A DNA stretch of 64,000 nucleotides from Cellulomonas rhizosphaerae (lineage in GTDB: Bacteria; Actinomycetota; Actinomycetes; Actinomycetales; Cellulomonadaceae), in contig NZ_QWKP01000223.1 of the NCBI RefSeq assembly GCF_003470205.1, forward strand, positions 1 to 64,000, in the 5' to 3' direction. Under the pieces are notes generated by a model. The model was not told the DNA's origin. It made no database searches and was given only the letters and a program-made list of their open reading frames with translations. The position numbers and the translations under genes are program-made. This document shows, in pieces, positions 53,701 to 61,900 of this stretch (position 1 is its first letter; each line of letters starts with the position of its first letter).

Positions 53701-54569
53701 CCGACCTGGCACCGCTCGTGGCAACCGTGTTCGGCGGTGGCCACGACGGGGTGCTTGTGACGACCTCGACCTCGTCGACCTCCCGGACGCTGGCCGACGG
53801 CGCCTTCCGGGTCTCGGCTGTCGCGGACGGGATCGGGAGCGTCGACCCGCTCGCGCTCGGCCTGGTGCCGGCCGGTCCGGTGACCGGGACGGCGCCGCCC
53901 GCACCATTCGCGCTCGTCGCCGGCGCGCGAGCTGCGGGCCGCACGCCGCTGGCCCTGTGGTTCACGCGGCCCGTGGCCACGTCACCGGTCGCGGTCTCCG
54001 TGACGCTCGTCGACCCGGCCGGACGCTCGTCGGTCCAGTCCGTGACCGTGCCCGCGTGGGTGCCCGACCCGCCGTCGCTCGAGCTCGTCTCCGTGCAGCT
54101 GCTCGCGGGCTACGTGCTCGCCCGCGTGCGGTCGGACGCGCCGCTCGAGGACCTGCCGCCGACGGTGCTCACCGTGCTGGTCTCCGCCTCGCGTCGCACG
54201 TTCCCGCCGATCCGCCTCCCGCTGCGGGTCCCGGCCGCGGACCCGACCGCCGCGCAGGCGGTGCGCGAGGCGCTCCACCGTCTCGACCTACCCGACGCGC
54301 TGAGCTCCGACGTGCTCAAGGACGTGCGGCTGCCGGGACTGCCGGGGCCGGTCACGCTGCCGGTCTCCCTCTCGGTCGCGCTGCCGGACATCCCGCGCCG
54401 GGCCCGGATCAGCACGGCGCCGATCGTCGTGACCCGGGCGACGCTCGAGCAGCCGCACGAGTACGACGTGGTCATCCGCGTCGCGCCGCCGTTCACGCTG
54501 CGGGTCTCGCTGCTGACCGGCGACGGCCGGGCGACGCAGGTCTCGCGGGCCGTCAGGGCAGGGTCATGA
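50796..54569 (+). CDS. Large beta-modular partner of the giant protein
   Basis: 1257 residues, function unknown. It starts in a TGATG overlap with the preceding gene, with GGAGG upstream. The N-terminus (ISRPYWLRATGSQVPWASVLRGQL) and LLGVPFGPFTVWVGRPR introduce a first beta domain. A Pro/Ser-rich hinge lies near residues 285-320. Several Fn3/Ig-like modules follow, with recurring strand patterns such as PVASFLLYRTRS, DASWDDWHVRAVAVP and WGVQVWARVPLVV. No enzyme motif, signal peptide or membrane helix is seen. Tight coupling to the giant gene suggests a two-component structural assembly. Its end overlaps the convergent aminopeptidase gene by 17 bp. Confidence 0.78.
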   Translation: MDRISRPYWLRATGSQVPWASVLRGQLVGVPGLNATTHVSDSVAPWIRNAAAELKERAVDVQLRWQCNPLLGVPFGPFTVWVGRPRPKVRKVDVQVREHDDGLTLRLPTIAAIVVVDCQVVDTSQPVGIIGTYRGGGLTEAMGAAAVSVPGGGRAILQLKTAGITRVLLTNGTDPQVQIVPLQEIVDDPGWKPIELVGLPVDSPWSGTDYDTSKQGIISALTDPVTAAHQRLDRGGPPLGWAPVTATGHAVSPAWRAPDPTGLLKEIVGDLLPRIDRLYRPGRTPADQAALADSPPVDPPSSGGRTSSLATTATLSPLSLLTLPASADPFLALATGFGTAYPATQLPRGEGLEFMVTADYPDTPARTGPVQVAAYIPEPEPHIATTTPHALTTRRSGLLAPEVRDGAWRESVQVQWDRVPGSVAMGRPTSGVVARYTGASAAEVLVDERLAGDRRALVLVPDGPSPTPAFNRTSMVDADVEIPLGSGGRHVGYPIAVQDVFGVWSPWADAPWDGDEPGPPGPHVVGVSLTSSYTGSTTCPATLTVEVSVEWGDRTPSSVALAAVLFRTPTAAAPPPAGVDPVLPAPAGAFRRDVTLPFAGETLTGPGDVTIEHLNEAGDAVVAPGSAQGASGRRYRVTIPVPTLDFSTTPRWGVQVWARVPLVVVGDAGWLPDPAHPAIAGVASPVPVPPILPPAPPGVPIGSTPDAQGRSHVRVHWSVASGAALDGRKGIAVWEAAETSLRQAAGLAQKAPDGTLPGVRLAQLWAAYDAMTPTARRAAFRRLLELPGTARETDVALPAGSTDIHLFTVTTLSPTGVASDWPTGSPAHTVLQSVAAPRLRRPGPPRVRTVLGAAGTVSVSLSADSDVPVASFLLYRTRSAEAALRPETMGPAFATVPAVAPAPGAPVDPASGLALYSGSWSGAFDASWDDWHVRAVAVPVDTVPVEAVRGLPSPASDDVVVRVRPSGPPDLAPLVATVFGGGHDGVLVTTSTSSTSRTLADGAFRVSAVADGIGSVDPLALGLVPAGPVTGTAPPAPFALVAGARAAGRTPLALWFTRPVATSPVAVSVTLVDPAGRSSVQSVTVPAWVPDPPSLELVSVQLLAGYVLARVRSDAPLEDLPPTVLTVLVSASRRTFPPIRLPLRVPAADPTAAQAVREALHRLDLPDALSSDVLKDVRLPGLPGPVTLPVSLSVALPDIPRRARISTAPIVVTRATLEQPHEYDVVIRVAPPFTLRVSLLTGDGRATQVSRAVRAGS

Positions 54570-55317
54570 TCTCCGCGCCGTCCTCGGTGATCGCGATCGT
54601 GTGCTCGCTGTGCGCGGTCCGGGCGCCCGTGGCGCTGCGCAGCGTCCAGCCGTCGGCATCGGTCACGAGCTCGTCGGTGTCGGCCATGACCCACGGCTCC
54701 AGCGCCAGGAGCAGGCCGGGACGCAGCGTGTAGCCGCGGCCCGCCCGGCCGTCGTTGGCGATGTGCGGGTCCTGGTGCATCGTCGAGCCGACGCCGTGCC
54801 CGCCGAAGTCGCCGTTGATCGGGTAGCCGGCCGCGGTGAGGACCTCGCCGATCGCGTGCGAGAGGTCGCCGATCCGCGCGCCCGGACGCGCGACGGCGAT
54901 CCCCGCCGCCAGGGCCCGCTGCGTCGCGTCGATCATCGCCTCGTCCTGCGGGCTCGCGGTGCCGACGACGAAGCTGATCGCCGAGTCGGCGACGATGCCC
55001 TGCAGCGAGACGGCCAGGTCGAGCGAGAGCAGGTCGCCGTCGGCGAGGGTGTAGTCGTGCGGCAGGCCGTGCAGCACCGCGTCGTTGACCGACGTGCAGA
55101 TGTAGTGCCCGAACGGGCCCCGGCCGAAGGACGGCGCGTAGTCGACGTAGCAGGACAGGGCGCCCGCGTCGACGATCATCTGCTGGGCCCAGCGGTCGAT
55201 GTCCAGGAGGTTCGTGCCGACCGTGCTGCGGCTCTTGAGGGCCTGCAGGATCCGGGCGACGAGCGCGCCGGTGTCCTTGGCTCGGAGCAGCTCGGCCGGG
55301 GTGAGGATCTCGATCAT
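54553..55317 (-). CDS. map: Methionine aminopeptidase, type I
   Basis: Removes N-terminal methionine from nascent proteins. The 254-residue product has all five metal ligands (Asp100, Asp111, His174, Glu207, Glu238) and the active-site His83, each offset by 3-4 from E. coli Map; it lacks the SH3-binding N-terminal extension. ATG 55317 follows GAAGAAGG. It is divergent from a small XRE regulator and not next to secY/adk, where the housekeeping copy is usually found, so this may be a second, regulated isozyme. The promoter region contains three iterons. Confidence 0.94.
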   Translation of the reverse strand: MIEILTPAELLRAKDTGALVARILQALKSRSTVGTNLLDIDRWAQQMIVDAGALSCYVDYAPSFGRGPFGHYICTSVNDAVLHGLPHDYTLADGDLLSLDLAVSLQGIVADSAISFVVGTASPQDEAMIDATQRALAAGIAVARPGARIGDLSHAIGEVLTAAGYPINGDFGGHGVGSTMHQDPHIANDGRAGRGYTLRPGLLLALEPWVMADTDELVTDADGWTLRSATGARTAHSEHTIAITEDGAEIMTLP

Positions 55318-55344
55318 GGCGCCTTCTTCGTCGTGCATCCAATA

Positions 55345-55380
55345 ACTATCCCGGCCATACTATCCCGGTATTACTATCGG
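55345..55380. promoter_or_regulatory. Three 14-bp iterons between map and the XRE gene
   Basis: ACTATCCCGG at 55345, ACTATCCCGG at 55359 and ACTATCGG at 55373 are spaced exactly 14 bp in an AT-richer island. They cover the map promoter region, and the third contributes TACTAT, a -10 candidate 7 bp before the XRE ATG, so that gene may be leaderless. Autoregulation by the XRE protein is the simplest reading. Confidence 0.65.
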
Positions 55381-55384
55381 CTCC

Positions 55385-55645
55385 ATGGTTCGACTCCCGC
55401 TCACCCCCGCCGAGCTCGAGCGCGGCCAGCGCCTGGGCGCCCTGCTGCGCCAGGCCCGCGGGGACCGTTCGATCCTCGACACCGCGCTCGACGCCGGGAT
55501 CTCGCCGGAGACGCTGCGCAAGATCGAGTCCGGCCGCGTGGCGACTCCCGCGTTCCCGACGATCGCGGCGATCGCGGCCGTCCTGGGCCTCTCGCTCGAC
55601 GCGGTCTGGGCGGATATCAGCGCACCGGCGAGGCTCGCCTCCTAG
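55385..55645 (+). CDS. Small XRE-family DNA-binding protein
   Basis: An 86-residue single-domain helix-turn-helix protein: LGALLRQARGDRSILDTALDAGISPETLRKIESGRVATPAFPTIAAIAAVLGL. The scaffold covers nearly the whole protein, with no effector domain. ATG 55385 probably begins a leaderless transcript. It lies divergent from map across iterons and so probably represses itself and map. The stop shares CTAG with the convergent gene. Confidence 0.85.
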   Translation: MVRLPLTPAELERGQRLGALLRQARGDRSILDTALDAGISPETLRKIESGRVATPAFPTIAAIAAVLGLSLDAVWADISAPARLAS

Positions 55646-56262
55646 GCGGCGACCGGACGGGTCCAGACCTCGCCCTCGCGGTGAAAGCCGACCTTCGTGA
55701 GGTACGTCCGCGCCTTGGCGTTGTCGCCGTGCTCCAGGGTCGCGAAGCCCTTCGCGGCGAACACCCCGCTGCGCTGGTAGACGTACTGCCCGGGCGTGAA
55801 GTCGCGGAAGCGCGGCGTCACGTAGTCGATCTCGACACGGCCCACGCCGTTGCCGGCGTCTCGCACGACGACCATCCCGACGGCCTCGTCCTGGCGCGCG
55901 ACCACCCACACCGAGCGGTCGTCGCCCACCGGGTCGAGGGTGTCCGGCTGGAACGTGGCGATGTCGTCGCGGTGCACGGCGAGGATGTGCCGCCACAGGG
56001 CGTCGTCGGTCCCGACCTCGATGACCTCGTAGGTGACGTCGTCGTTGCGCTCGCGCTGCAGGCGGATCACCCAGTAGATGTCGATGATCGTGATGACGCC
56101 GTTCATCACCGCGAACGGCCACACGCCGATCGCCGCGTTGTAGCCCGTGGCGAGGGCCGCGCCGACGAGGTTCATCCAGCGGAACCGCAGCACGCGCGCC
56201 TGCATGAGGCTCAGGATCACCAGGATCGAGCCGACCCAGCCGAGCAGGTCGAACCAGGACAT
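55642..56262 (-). CDS. Membrane protein/GNAT acetyltransferase fusion
   Basis: 206 residues. The N-terminal 70 residues form two to three helices (LLGWVGSILVILSLMQARVLRFRWMNLVGAALATGYN and MNGVITIIDIYWVIRL) resembling YgjV-type or PQ-loop-like small membrane proteins. The C-terminal part looks like a GNAT domain: VWVVARQDEAVGMVVVRD, YVTPRFRDFTPGQYVY and GDNAKARTYLTKVGFHREG. Both halves lie in one frame. It starts at ATG 56262, overlapping the upstream oxidoreductase stop (TGATG), so the two are coupled. Function unknown. Confidence 0.72.
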   Translation of the reverse strand: MSWFDLLGWVGSILVILSLMQARVLRFRWMNLVGAALATGYNAAIGVWPFAVMNGVITIIDIYWVIRLQRERNDDVTYEVIEVGTDDALWRHILAVHRDDIATFQPDTLDPVGDDRSVWVVARQDEAVGMVVVRDAGNGVGRVEIDYVTPRFRDFTPGQYVYQRSGVFAAKGFATLEHGDNAKARTYLTKVGFHREGEVWTRPVAA

Positions 56263-57332
56263 CAGTCGGCCCATGCCTCTCGTGCGGTGATGACCGGCGC
56301 GCCGGTGCGGCCGGCCTCCTCGATCGCGAGGCCCAGCAGGTGGTCCTGGCAGCCGTCCGCGAGCGGGTAGGGCTGGTCGGCCTCGCCGCGCACCCACGCG
56401 CCGGTCGCCTGGAGCAGTCCGGCCACGGCGAGGTCGTCGTCCGCGAGCCGGGCGCCGTGGAACTCGTTGCGGTACAGGACGCGGCCGTCGAGGCTGAGGT
56501 GCTCGAGGTCGAATCCGTCGAGGTTCTGCTCGAGGCCGGAGACACGGCGGTTGATCGTCGATGTGAGGATCGTCCGTTCGTCGACCCAGCGGGTGACCGC
56601 GTCGTCGACGATCTCGCCGTGCGAGCCGCGGACCACGATGCGGTTGGTGCGCAGCGGGTTGTGCCACTGGTTGTCGGTGAAGTCGTACAGCGCGCGGCGG
56701 CCGTGGCCGAAGTCCAGCGTCGCGAGGATGTTCCACGCGTTGCGCGCCTCCCTGGCCCCCGTGAAGCCGTCTCGCCCGACCGGGTCGACGAGCCGCTCGG
56801 TGGTCGTCGTCGCGCGCACCGTGACCCCGTCGAAGCCCACGCTGAGGATCCGGCGGATGAGCCCGACCGCGTGGTACAGATGCGTCGACGAGATCTGTAC
56901 GCTGCTCGCCTCGCCGATGATCCCGCCGTGGACGGCCGCGATCCGCGCGGCGTGCGCAGGCATGAACGGGCTGTGCTCGGCGACCTGCACGAGCCCCGAC
57001 GTGCCCACGTCTCCCCACAGCGCGCGCAGGCCGTCGGCGTCCGGGGCGGGCGGCGTCTCGGCCAGGACCGGCACGCCGCGCGCGACCAGCTCGCGAACAG
57101 CCTCGGGCGTGACCGGCCACGGCGTCGCGACGACGACGAGCTCGGGCGCCGCCAGCTCCGCCGCGGTGCGCACGGTCGGCACCCCCCACGCGCGCTCCAC
57201 CTCCGCGCCGCGCTCGGCGGTGCGCGTGACCACGCCGACGCACGCGAACTGCTCGGGCAGCAGCCGCGCCATCCGCACGAAGAACTCTGCGCGCCAGCCG
57301 CTGCCGACCACGCCGAACCTGATGGGAGCCAT
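56262..57332 (-). CDS. Gfo/Idh/MocA-family oxidoreductase
   Basis: A 356-residue NAD(P)-dependent sugar or cyclitol dehydrogenase. The Rossmann start is RFGVVGSGWRAEFFVRMA, with VVVATPWPVTPEAV and PVLAETPPAP corresponding to the usual EKP-type segment, here with TPP in place of KP, so the catalytic Lys seems to be missing at that spot. A C-terminal Gfo/Idh domain with HLYHAVGLIRRIL follows. ATG 57332 follows GAGGACGG. The next gene overlaps its stop. Loss of the canonical Lys raises the chance of a non-standard reaction. Confidence 0.82.
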   Translation of the reverse strand: MAPIRFGVVGSGWRAEFFVRMARLLPEQFACVGVVTRTAERGAEVERAWGVPTVRTAAELAAPELVVVATPWPVTPEAVRELVARGVPVLAETPPAPDADGLRALWGDVGTSGLVQVAEHSPFMPAHAARIAAVHGGIIGEASSVQISSTHLYHAVGLIRRILSVGFDGVTVRATTTTERLVDPVGRDGFTGAREARNAWNILATLDFGHGRRALYDFTDNQWHNPLRTNRIVVRGSHGEIVDDAVTRWVDERTILTSTINRRVSGLEQNLDGFDLEHLSLDGRVLYRNEFHGARLADDDLAVAGLLQATGAWVRGEADQPYPLADGCQDHLLGLAIEEAGRTGAPVITAREAWAD

Positions 57333-57508
57333 GAACCGTCCTCGTCGTCGGTCGTACCTGTCCCGCGAGGCTATCCGCCGGCCGCCGTCGAACCGACCAC
57401 AGCCCCCGGTCCGAGCCCCGTCGTCCACAGACTCGTCCACCCCCCGCCTGCGAGGACCGACCTTCAAGGCAGGCTCGGGTGATGAGAACTCGAGCGCGAG
57501 ACCCGGAT

Positions 57509-57524
57509 GTAGCACAAGTGCTAC
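57509..57524. promoter_or_regulatory. Toxin-antitoxin operator palindrome
   Basis: GTAGCACAAGTGCTAC is a perfect 7-bp inverted repeat with a 2-bp centre, 11 bp before the antitoxin ATG. It overlaps a TACCGT -10 candidate (57522-57527), so the complex can repress its own promoter. Confidence 0.75.
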
Positions 57525-57535
57525 CGTCGTTCTCC

Positions 57536-57784
57536 ATGGACGTCGTGGGGGTGCGGGAGCTGCGGCAGAACGCGAGTGCGGTGCTTCGTCGCGTCGAGGC
57601 CGGTGAGCGCCTGCGCGTCTCGGTCAACGGGCGCGAGGTCGCTGAGCTGTCCCCGCTGGGCCGTCGGACCTGGGTGCACTACGACGAGGTCGCGGACCTG
57701 TTCGGTCGCGAGGCCGACGACGGCCTCCGCGCTGCGAGCGAGCTGCTCGACCACAGCCTGCGCGACCCGTTCGCCTCCACATGA
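57536..57784 (+). CDS. Phd/YefM-type antitoxin
   Basis: An 82-residue antitoxin. The N-terminal DNA-binding segment VVGVRELRQNASAVLRRVEAGERLRVSVNGREVAELSPL is the classic Phd/prevent-host-death pattern, and the acidic C-terminal tail would wrap the toxin. ATG 57536 is supported by the operator just upstream. It overlaps the toxin gene by 4 bp (ATGA). Confidence 0.92.
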   Translation: MDVVGVRELRQNASAVLRRVEAGERLRVSVNGREVAELSPLGRRTWVHYDEVADLFGREADDGLRAASELLDHSLRDPFAST

Positions 57785-58164
57785 GGGTCATCCTCGACAC
57801 CAACGTGCTGATCGACGGTGGGCTCGACGCCATCGACGCAGAGCTCGCCATCAGCGTCGTCAGCCTCGCGGAGCTGCAGTTCGGCATCCTCGTCGCGGAC
57901 GGCACCGCCGAGCGTGCACGACGGCTGCGCGTCCTGAGCTTCGTCGAGCGACGCTTCGACCCACTCCCTGTCGACGCGGAGGTGGCCTCGAGCTTCGGGC
58001 TCGTCTCCGCAGCGGTCGTCGCGACCGGCCGGCAACCGCGGGCCCGCTCGCTCGACCTGCTGATCGCCGCCACCGCGCACGCGCACGGCGCAGCGCTCAT
58101 CACACGCAACACCGTCGACTTCGTCGGGCTCGAGGGGATCGTCGAGGTGATCCCGGCGTCCTGA
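57781..58164 (+). CDS. vapC: VapC-type PIN-domain toxin ribonuclease
   Basis: A 127-residue Mg-dependent RNase. The acidic active-site set is intact: Asp6 (ILDTNVLID), Glu31 (SLAELQFG), Asp92 (SLDLLIAATA) and Asp113 (NTVDF). The length is normal. It is coupled to the antitoxin by a 4-bp overlap. Such toxins cleave tRNA or rRNA when released. The pair is complete and looks functional. Confidence 0.93.
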   Translation: MRVILDTNVLIDGGLDAIDAELAISVVSLAELQFGILVADGTAERARRLRVLSFVERRFDPLPVDAEVASSFGLVSAAVVATGRQPRARSLDLLIAATAHAHGAALITRNTVDFVGLEGIVEVIPAS

Positions 58165-58247
58165 CGGTCGCCGCACATCCCGATCACCCCGGGGCGGGTG
58201 TCACACCCGTCTCCTTCCGTGATGCCTCGCAGATCTGAGGAGTACCC

Positions 58248-58952
58248 ATGCCCAAGACGTTCGACCAGACGCAGGCCCTGATCCGCACGCTGCTGGCCAT
58301 CGCCGACGGGGGCTCACCGCACGAGGCCGAGCGTGAGCTCGCCCGCAGCCGCGCGGAGAAGCTCATGCTCCGGCACAGCATCGACGAGGCGAGCGTGCGG
58401 ATGACGCGCGAGGAGGCGCACGAGCCGGTCCGGACCGACACGGAGATCGTCGGCTCGTGGGTGCTGGACCGGCTCGCGCTGCGCTCGGCCGTCTACGGGG
58501 CGTTCGGCTGCCGCTCGCTGCGGGTGCGACGCGGCGGCGCGACCGAGCACGTGGCGTTCGGGTTCGCGTCGGACATGTCGATGGCCGCCGTGCTCGCCGA
58601 CTCCCTGGAGCCGCAGATGCTCGCCGAGATGTACGCGCACGGCGGGACGGCCAGCGACAAGCGGGCGTTCGCGGCGGGGTTCACGATCGTCGTGGCGGAC
58701 CGGCTCACCGCGTTCTACGCCGAGGTGCTGACCGAGGCCGAGGCCGAAGGGACGTCGAGCGCGCTGGTCGTGGCCGCGCGCGACGCACGGGTCGACTCGG
58801 CGCTCGCGCAGGCCTTCCCGCAGGTGCGCACGTCCCGGCGTCGGCTGAGCGGGGCGGGCTGGTCGGCCGGGGCGGCCGCCGGCGCCCGGGCCGACATCGC
58901 TGTCTCGGGCCGCAAGGTCGACCCGTCGACGACGAGGGCGCTGGGGGCGTGA
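58248..58952 (+). CDS. DUF2786-domain protein
   Basis: 234 residues. The N-terminal ALIRTLLAIADGGSPHEAERELARSRAEKLMLRHSIDEA is typical of DUF2786, a helical domain found in actinobacteria and mobile elements, function unknown. The middle is an alpha/beta region (GCRSLRVRRGG, VAFGFASDMSMAAVLADSL, DKRAFAAGFTIVVADRL). There is no signal or membrane helix. It reads in the same direction as the nuclease/helicase gene 42 bp downstream, a likely operon. Confidence 0.85.
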   Translation: MPKTFDQTQALIRTLLAIADGGSPHEAERELARSRAEKLMLRHSIDEASVRMTREEAHEPVRTDTEIVGSWVLDRLALRSAVYGAFGCRSLRVRRGGATEHVAFGFASDMSMAAVLADSLEPQMLAEMYAHGGTASDKRAFAAGFTIVVADRLTAFYAEVLTEAEAEGTSSALVVAARDARVDSALAQAFPQVRTSRRRLSGAGWSAGAAAGARADIAVSGRKVDPSTTRALGA

Positions 58953-58994
58953 CGGCTCGAGCCGCGCGTCGGTGGGCGCCGATACGGTCGCGGT

Positions 58995-61900
58995 GTGTTC
59001 CTCCTCGATGACGGCGGGCTCGTCCTGAGCCCCAGCGACCTCACCCACGCCGCGACCTGCGAGTTCGCGGTCGTGCGCGCGCTCGACGCGCGCCTGGGCC
59101 GAGCCCCGGCCGTCCAGCTCGAGGCTGACGCGATGCTCGCGCGGGTCTCCACCCTCGGCCAGGTGCACGAGCAGCAGGTGCTCGCCGGGTACGGGCCCCG
59201 CGTGGTCCAGATCGCCCGGCCGACGTGGGAGCACGCGACCGAGCGGGCCACACTGGTCGAAGTCCAAAAGCGGACCCTCGCGGCGCTGCGGTCCGGCGCG
59301 CCGGTCGTCTACCAGGCCGGGTTCTTCGACGGCACGTTCAGCGGCTGGGCGGACTTCGTCGTCCGGCAGCCCGACGACCGCTACGCCGTGCACGACACCA
59401 AGCTGGCCCGCAGCGCCAAGACCACGGCGCTGGTCCAGCTCGCCGCGTACGCGGACCAGCTGGTGCGCGTAGGCGTCCCGACCGCCGACGAGGTCCACCT
59501 GGTGCTCGGCGACCGGAAGGTCTCGAGCCACCGCCTCGCGGACCTGCTGCCCGTGTACCGGGACCGTCGGGCGCGGCTCGAGGCACTGCTCGCGGAGCGG
59601 CGGGCGGACGACTCGCCCCTGCGGTGGCGCGACGAGCGGTACGCCGCCTGCGGGACGTGCGACGTGTGCGCACCGGAGGTCGCCGCGCACCGCGACGTGC
59701 TCCTGGTCGCGGACATGCGCAAGACCCAGCGCGCCCGGCTCGCGGACGCGGGCATCGAGACCATCGACGCGCTCGCGGCGTCCACCGAGCCGGTCGACGG
59801 CCTGAGCGGCGCGACGCTCGGCAAGCTGCGGCTGCAGGCCCGCCTCCAGGTCGGGCCGGGCGGCGTCACGCGTGAGGTCGCCGACGGCGCGCCGCTGGCG
59901 TTCGAGGTCGTGGACCCCGCGGCGATCGTCGCGCTGCCGGCGCCGAGCGCGGGCGACATCTTCTTCGACTTCGAGGGCGACCCCCTGTGGACCGACGACT
60001 CCGTCCCCGCCGACTCGCCCGCGGACTGGGGGCTCGAGTACCTGTTCGGGGTGGTCGAGGCTCCGGTCGGCGATGCCGACCCAGGGTTCGTACCCTTCTG
60101 GGCGCACGACCGCGTGCAGGAGCGAGCCGCCCTGGTCGCGTTCGTCAACTATGTGCAGTCGCGGCTCGCGCGGCACCCTGACCTGCACGTCTACCACTAC
60201 GCGCCGTACGAGAAGACGGCCCTGCACCGCCTCGCGGGCCGGCACGGGGTGTACGAGGAGGTCATCGACCAGTGGGCGAAGGACGGTCTGCTCGTCGACC
60301 TGTACGCGACCGTGCGCCACTCGCTGCGGGTGGGCGCCGCGTCCTACTCGCTGAAGAAGCTCGAGCCGCTCTACATGGGCGACCACCTGCGCGAGAGCGA
60401 CGTGACCAACGCGGCCGCGTCGATCGTCGAGTACGCCGAGGCGTGCGCCGAGCGCGATGCCGGGCACGACGAGGAGTGGCAGCGGCGGCTCGGCGAGATC
60501 GCCGACTACAACGAGTACGACTGCGTCTCGACGCTGCGGCTGCGCGACTTCCTGCTCGAGCAGGTCGGCGGCTCGGGGTCGGCGGACGACGGCGCGGCCG
60601 GGCCGGGCGCCGGCGGAGGCGACAAAGGCGACGGCGCAGGGCCGGAGGTCGACGAGCTCGAAGTCCGGTTGCGCGAGGGTGCCGCGGCGCTGCGGGCCGT
60701 GGTGCCGACCGACGAAGCAACCGACGAGGCCGCCGCCCGCGAGCGCGACGCGCACGCGCTCGAGCTGCTGGGCGCGTGCCTCGCCTACCACCAGCGCGAC
60801 GACAAGCCGTTCTGGTGGGCCCACTTCGCCCGCTTCCGCGACCCGGTCGACGAGTGGTCCGACGCCCGCTCGACGCTGCTGGTCACGGGGCCGGTCGACG
60901 TGGTCGCCGACTGGCACGTCACCCCCAAGGCGAAGCGCCCCCGCCGCGAGCTGCGGCTCCGCGGGACGCTCGAGCCCGGGAGCGAGATCAGGGCCGGCGC
61001 GAAGCCGTTCGTCCTGTACGACGCGCCGCCGTCGTTCACGACGATCCCGCACAACGGGCTGCGCGGCGCGACGGGCTCCGAGGTGCTGAGCGTCGAGACC
61101 GTCGAGGACGACGACGCACCCGGCGGGTCGTGGGACGTCGTGACCGTCCGCGAGACGATCGACGCGACCGCCGAGCAGGGCGACGACCTGCCCATGGGCC
61201 TGACCCCCGGGCGGCCGCCCGTGACCGACAACATCGCCGCCGCGATCCGCGAGCTCGCGACCACGGTAGCGAGCGGCCTCCCGCGCCTGCCGCAGCACGC
61301 GGCCCTCGACATCCTGCGCCGCGTCCCGCCACGCACGAGGTCGGGTCTGCCCCTGCCCCGGCCGGACGGCCCGCAGGGCACCACCGAGGCGATCACCGAC
61401 GCAGTCCTGGACCTCGACCACTCCTACCTCGCGGTGCAGGGCCCGCCCGGGACCGGCAAGACCTACACGGGCGGCCACGTGATCGCGCAGCTCGCGATGC
61501 AGGGCTGGCGCATCGGCGTCGTCGCGCAGTCGCACGCCGTGGTCGCGAACATGCTCCAGTCCGTGATCGCCGCGGGCTTCCCGCCCGAGCGCATCGCGAA
61601 GCGGAACAAGGACAAGGACGCCGACCTGCCCTGGCGCCCGGTCCCGAACGACAGGGACTACGGCGCGTTCTACGCCTCGGTGACCGGCGGCGGGTACGTC
61701 GTCGGCGGCACGACCTGGGACTTCGTCAACGCCAAGCGGATGCCCGACGAACCCTTCGACCTGCTCGTCGTGGACGAGGCCGGCCAGTTCGCGCTCGCCA
61801 ACGTGGTCGCCGTCTCGGGGATCGCGCGCAACCTCATGCTGCTCGGGGACCCGCAGCAGCTGCCGCAGGTCAGCCAGGGGTCGCACCCGTTCCCGGTGGA

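Noticed and set aside
44062-54569. Contractile injection or phage-tail cluster
   Set aside because: No sheath, tube, baseplate, spike or AAA-ATPase gene is present in the window; only the size and beta modularity are reminiscent.
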